Shown in pieces: positions 58,418-64,000 of a stretch of DNA of 64,000 nt. Under the pieces are notes generated by a model. It was not told where the DNA came from. It did no database searches and worked only from the letters and a program-made list of their open reading frames with translations. Origin of the DNA: Dickeya chrysanthemi NCPPB 402. Lineage in GTDB: Bacteria > Pseudomonadota > Gammaproteobacteria > Enterobacterales > Enterobacteriaceae. The DNA is taken from assembly GCF_000406105.1 (NCBI RefSeq), contig NZ_CM001974.1:1395286-1459285 (forward strand). The letters are read 5' to 3'. Within the stretch, counting starts at the first letter, position 1. Every line of letters begins with the position of its first letter. A program made the translations under genes and the position numbers.

Positions 58418-58499
58418 GTCGGTGACGTTATTCTCCTCATTATTCTATGCCGGCACGAAAATGTGTTACTCCGACTTGGCTACAGGAGAATAATAAAGA

Positions 58500-59627
58500 A
58501 TGAATGGGGAAAATATGATGCTTTCCCATCACGGCATCAATCGCCGTGATTTTATGAAGCTATGTGCAGCACTTGCCGCCACCATGGGGTTGAAAGAGGC
58601 CGCTGCCGCAGAGATGGCCCAGTCACTGACGTCTCCCCAGCGTCCGCCGGTGATTTGGATTGGCGCGCAGGAATGTACCGGATGTACGGAGTCATTGCTG
58701 CGATCCACCCACCCGACCATTGAAAACCTGCTGCTGAATACCATCTCGCTGGAATACCACGAAGTTCTCTCCGCCGCGTTTGGCGAGCAGGCGGAAGAGA
58801 ATAAACACCGCGCTATCGAACAGTACAAAGGTAAATACGTACTGGTGGTAGACGGTTCCATACCGCTGAAAGACGGCGGCATCTACTGTATGGTGGCCGG
58901 CAAGCCGATTGTCGAGCATATCCGCGCCGCCGCCGAACATGCGGCCGCCATCGTCGCCATTGGTTCCTGCTCCGCCTGGGGCGGGGTGCCGGCCAGCGGT
59001 TCCAACCCGACGGGCGCCGCCAGCTTGCAGGCGGTGTTGCCGGGCAAAACCATTATCAACATCCCTGGGTGCCCACCCAACCCGCACAACTTTCTGGCGA
59101 CGGTGGCGCACCTTATCACCTATCAACGCGCACCGGCACTCGACAGCCAGAATCGCCCTACCTTCGCCTATGCTCGCCTGATCCACGAAAACTGCGAACG
59201 CCGCCCGCATTTCGATGCCGGCCGTTTTGCCAAAGAGTTCGGTGATGAAGGGCATCGGCAGGGATGGTGTCTCTACCATCTGGGATGCAAGGGACCGGAA
59301 ACCTACGGTAACTGCCCGACGCTAGAGTTTTGCGACGTGGGCGGCGGCATCTGGCCGGTGGGGATTGGTCATCCATGCTACGGCTGTAACGAGCAAGGCA
59401 TCGGGTTTACCAAGGGTATTTTCCAGTTGGCTAATGTGGAAAACCCAACGCCGCGGGTTGAAAAACCGTCGGTGACCAGCCCGGAAGGCGGCAACAGTTC
59501 CGCGACGGCTACGGGGCTTATCGGCGGCGTGCTGGGCGCGGTCGCCGGCGTCAGCCTGATGGCCGTGCGCGAATTGGGTCGGCAGCAAAAACAGCAGGAC
59601 GCCGGCAATGCATCCCGGGAGGGCTAA
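58500..59627 (+). CDS. hybO: Hydrogenase-2 small subunit
   Basis: HybO is the small, Fe-S-carrying subunit of the membrane-bound [NiFe] hydrogenase-2. The 375-residue precursor has a twin-arginine signal peptide with INRRDFMKLCAALAATMGL. The proximal-cluster motif is GAQECTGCTESLLR, followed by GSCSAWGGVPASGSN and NIPGCPPNPHN, and the medial/distal cluster cysteines appear in WCLYHLGCKGPETYGNC and GHPCYGCNEQGIGF. A C-terminal hydrophobic helix (about 337-357) anchors it to the inner membrane from the periplasmic side. AGGAG precedes the ATG. It heads the hybOABCD operon under the FNR box. Confidence 0.97.
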   Translation: MNGENMMLSHHGINRRDFMKLCAALAATMGLKEAAAAEMAQSLTSPQRPPVIWIGAQECTGCTESLLRSTHPTIENLLLNTISLEYHEVLSAAFGEQAEENKHRAIEQYKGKYVLVVDGSIPLKDGGIYCMVAGKPIVEHIRAAAEHAAAIVAIGSCSAWGGVPASGSNPTGAASLQAVLPGKTIINIPGCPPNPHNFLATVAHLITYQRAPALDSQNRPTFAYARLIHENCERRPHFDAGRFAKEFGDEGHRQGWCLYHLGCKGPETYGNCPTLEFCDVGGGIWPVGIGHPCYGCNEQGIGFTKGIFQLANVENPTPRVEKPSVTSPEGGNSSATATGLIGGVLGAVAGVSLMAVRELGRQQKQQDAGNASREG

Positions 59628-59630
59628 GCC

Positions 59631-60647
59631 GTGAACAGACGCAATTTTTTCAAGCTGGCGTCCGCGGGAGCGCTGTTGGCGGGTACGCCGCTTGCCAGCC
59701 AGGCGGAGGCCACCAACCGGCCGCCGATCCCCGGCGCGCTCGGCATGCTGTACGACTCTACGCTGTGCGTGGGCTGTCAGGCGTGTGTGAGCAAATGTCA
59801 GCAGGTCAACAAGCTGGAGTATAAACCGGATAGCGCAGTCTATGCCGGCGGGGCGGCGACCTGGTCCAACAACGACAAACTGAGCCCGTATACCAACAAC
59901 ATCATTCAGGTGTGGCGCAGCGGTGAGGGCAAGAATAAGGATCAGGCGAAGGACGGCTACGCCTACATCAAGAAGCAATGCATGCACTGCGTCGATCCTA
60001 ACTGTGTGTCGGTGTGCCCGGTTTCGGCGCTGAAGAAAGATCCGAAAACCGGCGTCGTGCATTACGACGCCAGCATCTGCACCGGTTGCCGTTACTGCAT
60101 GGTGGCCTGTCCGTTCAATGTGCCGAAGTACGACTATGAAAACCCGCTCGGCAAGATCCACAAATGCGAACTGTGCAACCAGCCGGAGCTGGCCAGGCTC
60201 GACAAAGGCGGTATGCCGGGATGTGTGGAAGTCTGCCCGACCGGGGCGGTGATTTACGGCACTCGCGAGCAATTGCTGGCGGAAGCGAAACGTCGGCTGG
60301 CGCTGAAACCGGGCGATGAATACGCCTATCCGCGCCAGACGTTGAGTAGCAAAGACACCTACCTGCACACCGTGCCGAGCTACGAACGCTATGTCTATGG
60401 CGAGACGGAAGCGGGCGGTACGCAGGTGCTGGTGCTGGCCGGGGTGCCGTATCAAAACCTGGAAATGCCGGCGCTGGAACCGTTGTCCACCGGTGCGCGT
60501 TCAGAGCACATCCAGCACACGTTGTACAAGGGCATGGTGTTGCCGCTGGCGGTATTGGCCGGGTTGTCGGTGCTGGTGCATCGCAATACCCGTGCTGAGC
60601 GCGAAGAGACGCACGACTCACAGGAGAAACCTCATGACGGCGCATAA
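59631..60647 (+). CDS. hybA: Hydrogenase-2 operon ferredoxin-like protein HybA
   Basis: HybA is the periplasmic Fe-S protein that passes electrons between hydrogenase-2 and the quinone-linked HybB. The GTG start at 59631 gives a Tat signal ([18 protein letters not shown]). Four Fe-S motifs are visible: [41 protein letters not shown], and CELCNQ with GCVEVCP. A C-terminal hydrophobic helix ([16 protein letters not shown]) anchors it. The product is 338 residues (E. coli 328); the extra residues follow the first motif ([15 protein letters not shown]). It overlaps hybB by 14 bases. Confidence 0.96.
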   Translation: MNRRNFFKLASAGALLAGTPLASQAEATNRPPIPGALGMLYDSTLCVGCQACVSKCQQVNKLEYKPDSAVYAGGAATWSNNDKLSPYTNNIIQVWRSGEGKNKDQAKDGYAYIKKQCMHCVDPNCVSVCPVSALKKDPKTGVVHYDASICTGCRYCMVACPFNVPKYDYENPLGKIHKCELCNQPELARLDKGGMPGCVEVCPTGAVIYGTREQLLAEAKRRLALKPGDEYAYPRQTLSSKDTYLHTVPSYERYVYGETEAGGTQVLVLAGVPYQNLEMPALEPLSTGARSEHIQHTLYKGMVLPLAVLAGLSVLVHRNTRAEREETHDSQEKPHDGA

Positions 60648-61833
60648 AGCAAGTCCGTTGGGCGGTCGGCTGGTGAGCTGGCCGGTGATGCTGCTGGCTC
60701 CGCTGGTGGCGATTTGCGCGATCCTCATCGTGAAACGTCTGTTTCTGGGGATCGGCTCCGTTGCCGATCTGAACGGCGGCTATCCGTGGGGGATCTGGAT
60801 CGCGTTTGACCTGTTGGTCGGTACCGGTTTTGCCTGCGGCGGCTGGGCACTGGCCTGGGCGGTCTATGTATTCAACCGCGGCGAATACCACCCATTGGTA
60901 CGTCCGGCGTTACTCGCCAGTCTGTTTGGCTATTCGCTGGGCGGCTTGTCGATAACCATCGACGTCGGCCGTTACTGGAACCTGCCGTACTTTTATATCC
61001 CCGGTTACTTCAACACCAACTCGGTGCTGTTCGAAACCGCCGTGTGTATGACCATCTACATCGGGGTGATGGCGCTGGAGTTTGCACCGGTGGTGCTGGA
61101 ACGCTTCGGCTGGCATGTATCGCTGAAACGGCTCAACAAAGTGATGTTCTTCATCATTGCGTTGGGGGCGTTGCTGCCGACGATGCACCAATCATCGATG
61201 GGGTCGCTGATGATTTCCGCCGGTTACAAGGTGCATCCGCTGTGGCAGAGCTATGAACTGCTGCCGCTGCTGTCGTTGCTGACCGCGTTCATCATGGGCT
61301 TTTCGATCGTGATTTTCGAAGGCTCGCTGGTGCAGGCCGGGCTGAAAGGGCGCGGCCCGGACGAACAAGCGCTATTTCGTAAGCTGACCGGGCTGGCTCA
61401 CGTGCTGGTGCTGCTGTTTGTGGTGCTGCGCTTCGGCGAGATCGTCTGGCATCAGAAGACCACACTGTTATTTGCCGGCGACCGGTTTGCCGTCATGTTC
61501 TGGTGCGAAGCCGCTCTGATGGTGCTGCCGCTGGTGCTGCTGCGGCTGAAACGCTGCCGTCAGGATGCCCGCTGGTTGTTCGTCAGCGCGCTTTGCATGC
61601 TGTTCGGCGCCGCCCTGTGGCGATTGAGCTATTCGCTGCTGGCGTTCAATCCGGGCAACGGCTACCACTACTTCCCCAAAGCGCAGGAGATCCTGATTTC
61701 CATTGGCTTCGTCGCCATTGAGGTCTGCGCCTACATCTTGTTAATCCGCCTGCTGCCGGTACTGCCCGCGCTGAAAGGCGAACATACGCATCATCAGGCT
61801 GAGGTAAAGCATGAGCCAACGCATCACCATTGA
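60634..61833 (+). CDS. hybB: Hydrogenase-2 quinone-linked membrane subunit HybB
   Basis: HybB is an NrfD-type integral membrane subunit that links hydrogenase-2 to the quinone pool. The ATG at 60634 ([18 protein letters not shown]), with AGGAG seven bases upstream, gives 399 residues (E. coli 392). The frame runs open for another 81 codons upstream inside hybA, but that part is a shadow. About ten membrane helices are predicted. Conserved stretches include [20 protein letters not shown] and [21 protein letters not shown] His-rich C-terminal tail ([17 protein letters not shown]) is present. It overlaps hybC by 23 bases. Confidence 0.96.
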   Translation: MTAHKASPLGGRLVSWPVMLLAPLVAICAILIVKRLFLGIGSVADLNGGYPWGIWIAFDLLVGTGFACGGWALAWAVYVFNRGEYHPLVRPALLASLFGYSLGGLSITIDVGRYWNLPYFYIPGYFNTNSVLFETAVCMTIYIGVMALEFAPVVLERFGWHVSLKRLNKVMFFIIALGALLPTMHQSSMGSLMISAGYKVHPLWQSYELLPLLSLLTAFIMGFSIVIFEGSLVQAGLKGRGPDEQALFRKLTGLAHVLVLLFVVLRFGEIVWHQKTTLLFAGDRFAVMFWCEAALMVLPLVLLRLKRCRQDARWLFVSALCMLFGAALWRLSYSLLAFNPGNGYHYFPKAQEILISIGFVAIEVCAYILLIRLLPVLPALKGEHTHHQAEVKHEPTHHH

Positions 61834-63517
61834 TCCCATTACCCGTATCGAAGGGCATCTGCGCATTGATTGCGAAATTGAAAACGGCAAGGTCATCAAA
61901 GCCTGGTCATCCGGCACGATGTGGCGCGGCATGGAAGAGATCGTCAAAGGGCGTGACCCGCGCGATGCCTGGATGATCGTGCAGCGTATCTGCGGCGTGT
62001 GCACCACGGTGCATGCCATCGCTTCGGTGCGTGCGGTAGAGAACGCGCTTGGCCTGAACGTGCCGGTCAACGCCCAATACATCCGCAACCTGATTCTGGC
62101 GGCGCACAGCATCCATGACCACATTGTGCACTTCTATCAATTGTCGGCGCTCGACTGGGTGGATGTGACTTCCGCGCTGAAAGCCGATCCGCAGAAAGCG
62201 GCGGCGCTGCTCAAAGGATTATCCGACTGGCCGCTGAATACCGCCGCCGAGTTCACCAAGGTGCAGCAGAAGCTGAAAGATCTGGTCGCCAGCGGGCAGT
62301 TGGGGATTTTCGCCAACGGCTACTGGGGCCACCCGGCGATGTCGCTGCCGCCGGAAGTGAACCTGATTGCCGTCGCTCACTATTTGCAGGCGCTGGAATG
62401 CCAGCGTGATGCCAACCGCATCGTGGCGATTCTGGGCGGCAAATCGCCGCATATCCAGAACCTGGCGGTCGGCGGCGTGGCTAACCCGATCAATCTGGAC
62501 GCGCCGAGCGTGCTCAACCTGGAACGGTTGATGTACGTGAAAAGCTTTATCGATCGGCTGGGCGATTTTATCGAGCAGGTCTACAAAGTGGATTGCGCGG
62601 TGATCGCCGCCCACTACCCGCAGTGGCTGACGCTGGGACGCGGCGCCGATCACTACCTGAGCGTGCCGGAACTGCCGACCGACAACAAAAACGGCAGCTT
62701 CCTGCTGGCGGGCGGGTATATCGAAAACAGCGACCTGTCGCACTACCGACCGATCACCAGCCACAGCGATAAGTTCCTGATCGACGGTATCCGTGAGAGC
62801 GGTAAACACGCCTGGTATCAGGACGATCAGCCGCTGGCGCCGTGGGAAGGGCTGACCCGGCCGAATTACACCGGCTGGCATGAAGACGGCAAATACTCGT
62901 GGGTGAAATCGCCGACCTTCTACGGCAAAACCGTGGAAGTGGGGCCGCTGGCCTGGTTGCTGTGCGGTTTGGCGGCGAAGCACAAAGATACGCTGGCTCA
63001 CTTCGATCAGGTAAAAGCGGCTTATCAGGCGCTCAGCGGTCATCAACTGGAAGAGAAACATCTGCACTCCACGCTGGGCCGGGTGATTGGCCGTACGGTG
63101 CACTGCTGCGTACTGAAAGATACGCTGGCGCAGCAATGGCAGGCGCTGGTGGACAACATCGGCAAAGGCGATCACCAGACCTTCATCAAGCCGGATTTTT
63201 CGCCGGATACCGAGTTTCATGGCGTCGGTTTTGGTGAAATGCCGCGCGGCATGTTGTCGCACTGGGTGGTGTTCAAGAACGGCAAGATCACCAACTATCA
63301 GGCGGTAGTGCCGTCCACCTGGACCTCCTGCCCACGTAACGGCGACGACAAGCCCGGCCCGTACGAGCAGTCGCTGGTGGGCACGCCGGTGGCGGACCCG
63401 CACAAACCGCTGGAAGTGGTGCGTACCATTCACTCGTTCGATCCGTGCATGTCCTGCGCGGTGCATGTGGTGGATACCGTCAACGGCAATGAAGTGACCC
63501 GGGTGAAGGTGCTGTGA
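61811..63517 (+). CDS. hybC: Hydrogenase-2 large subunit (Ni-Fe active site)
   Basis: HybC holds the Ni-Fe(CN)2CO active site. The Ni ligands are C61 and C64 (RICGVCTTVH) and C546 and C549 (DPCMSCAVHVV), the same numbering as E. coli. After H552 a 16-residue tail (VVDTVNGNEVTRVKVL) remains, the segment expected to be removed by HybD after Ni insertion. The product is 568 residues (E. coli 567). It lacks its own signal peptide and is exported with HybO. It starts 23 bases inside hybB and its TGA overlaps the hybD ATG. Confidence 0.97.
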   Translation: MSQRITIDPITRIEGHLRIDCEIENGKVIKAWSSGTMWRGMEEIVKGRDPRDAWMIVQRICGVCTTVHAIASVRAVENALGLNVPVNAQYIRNLILAAHSIHDHIVHFYQLSALDWVDVTSALKADPQKAAALLKGLSDWPLNTAAEFTKVQQKLKDLVASGQLGIFANGYWGHPAMSLPPEVNLIAVAHYLQALECQRDANRIVAILGGKSPHIQNLAVGGVANPINLDAPSVLNLERLMYVKSFIDRLGDFIEQVYKVDCAVIAAHYPQWLTLGRGADHYLSVPELPTDNKNGSFLLAGGYIENSDLSHYRPITSHSDKFLIDGIRESGKHAWYQDDQPLAPWEGLTRPNYTGWHEDGKYSWVKSPTFYGKTVEVGPLAWLLCGLAAKHKDTLAHFDQVKAAYQALSGHQLEEKHLHSTLGRVIGRTVHCCVLKDTLAQQWQALVDNIGKGDHQTFIKPDFSPDTEFHGVGFGEMPRGMLSHWVVFKNGKITNYQAVVPSTWTSCPRNGDDKPGPYEQSLVGTPVADPHKPLEVVRTIHSFDPCMSCAVHVVDTVNGNEVTRVKVL

Positions 63518-64000
63518 TGAACATACTGGTGTTGGGGATCGGCAATATTCTGCTGAGTGACGAAGGGGTTGGGGTGCGGCTGGTGGAGCGATTGGAGCAG
63601 CGGCTTGACTGTACGCCCGTCATTGACGTGGTGGACGGCGGCACCTGCGGCATGGAGCTGATGGAATGCATGGCCGGGCGCGATCACCTGATCGTCGCCG
63701 ACGCCGTGCTCACCGGCAAGGCGCCGGGCAGTGTGACGGTGCTGCGCGACCGCGAAGTCCCGGCGCTGTTTACCCGCAAGATCTCCCCGCACCAGTTAGG
63801 GTTGGCCGATGTGCTGATGGCGCTGCAACTGACCGGTGAATTTCCCCGCCAACTGACGCTGGTTGGTGTGGAGCCGGAAGTGCTCGATTCCGGTATCGGC
63901 TTGTCCGATACCGTGACCCGGGCGCTGGAGCCGGCGCTACAGCACATGATTACCGCGCTGCGTCAAAGCGGCGTGGCAGTGACGGAAAAAACAGCGCAGG
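63517..64000 (+). CDS. hybD: Hydrogenase-2 maturation endopeptidase HybD (cut by window edge)
   Basis: HybD is the nickel-dependent protease that trims the C-terminal tail of HybC. The ATG overlaps the hybC stop (TGATG), so translation is coupled. 161 codons are visible before the window ends; the E. coli protein has 164 residues, so only a few are missing. The Ni-sensing residues are present: E16 in GNILLSDEGVGVR, the aspartate near 62 in LIVADAVLTG, and the histidine near 93 in ISPHQLGLADVL. The N terminus MNILVLGIGNILLSDE is the family signature. Confidence 0.96.
   Translation, partial: MNILVLGIGNILLSDEGVGVRLVERLEQRLDCTPVIDVVDGGTCGMELMECMAGRDHLIVADAVLTGKAPGSVTVLRDREVPALFTRKISPHQLGLADVLMALQLTGEFPRQLTLVGVEPEVLDSGIGLSDTVTRALEPALQHMITALRQSGVAVTEKTAQ

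Noticed and set aside
60391..60633. 81-codon N-terminal extension of hybB
   Set aside because: It lies in another frame of hybA, is Arg/Cys/Trp-rich, and a good ribosome-binding site precedes the ATG at 60634.
62219..63466. A 415-codon minus-strand open frame
   Set aside because: It is antisense to hybC and overlaps its conserved core; low-complexity Arg/His/Gln composition.

Overview
The window is a chromosomal segment of a plant-associated enterobacterium of the order Enterobacterales. It is most likely a Dickeya, or a close soft-rot relative (Pectobacteriaceae). This rests on near E. coli-like protein sequences in the blocks fabB-flk, pdxB-usg-truA-dedA-accD-folC-dedD-cvpA-purF-ubiX-hisJQMP, yfcHGED-pta-ackA-yfbVUTSR-alaA and nuoA-N, combined with a PecT/HexA-type LysR regulator and ERIC-like repeat DNA. 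No rRNA, tRNA, CRISPR array, transposase or phage gene was seen. The species call is inference.

Layout. 1-1.7 kb: end of fabB, and flk on the opposite strand. 1.9-7.2 kb: a tripartite tricarboxylate transporter operon (tctCBA, minus strand) divergent from its two-component system (tctDE), lying between flk and pdxB. 7.3-17.5 kb: a long co-directional housekeeping run for PLP synthesis, tRNA pseudouridylation, malonyl-CoA, folate, purines and flavin prenylation. The dedD reading frame in this run is broken in a run of seven A. A consensus PurR operator precedes cvpA-purF. 17.5-20.9 kb: a histidine/basic amino acid ABC importer behind a sigma-54 promoter with NtrC enhancer sites. 20.9-34 kb: the yfc/yfb genes, with pta-ackA for acetate overflow, and alaA. 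34-35.35 kb: 1.3 kb of AT-rich non-coding DNA before pecT, whose leader carries a candidate ArcZ sRNA pairing site. 36.9-52 kb: the 13-gene nuo operon for respiratory Complex I, with nuoC and nuoD fused. 52.4-57.7 kb: an accessory stretch with a large exported multicopper oxidase, a previously unlisted 29-codon ORF behind two CRP-like sites, a PhzF-family gene and ybiT. 57.8-58.5 kb: an ERIC-like element, then a perfect FNR box. 58.5-64 kb: the hydrogenase-2 operon hybOABCD, cut off by the right edge inside hybD.

How the parts work together. Nuo and Hyb are complementary quinone-linked respiratory complexes for aerobic and anaerobic growth. Pta-AckA handles acetyl-CoA overflow. The Tct and His importers bring in organic acids and amino acids under local (TctDE) and global (NtrC) control. 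PecT would link the region to virulence and motility control. The least explained items are the dedD frame break, the CRP-flanked small ORF, the oversized multicopper oxidase, and the structured DNA upstream of pecT and inside the nuo operon.
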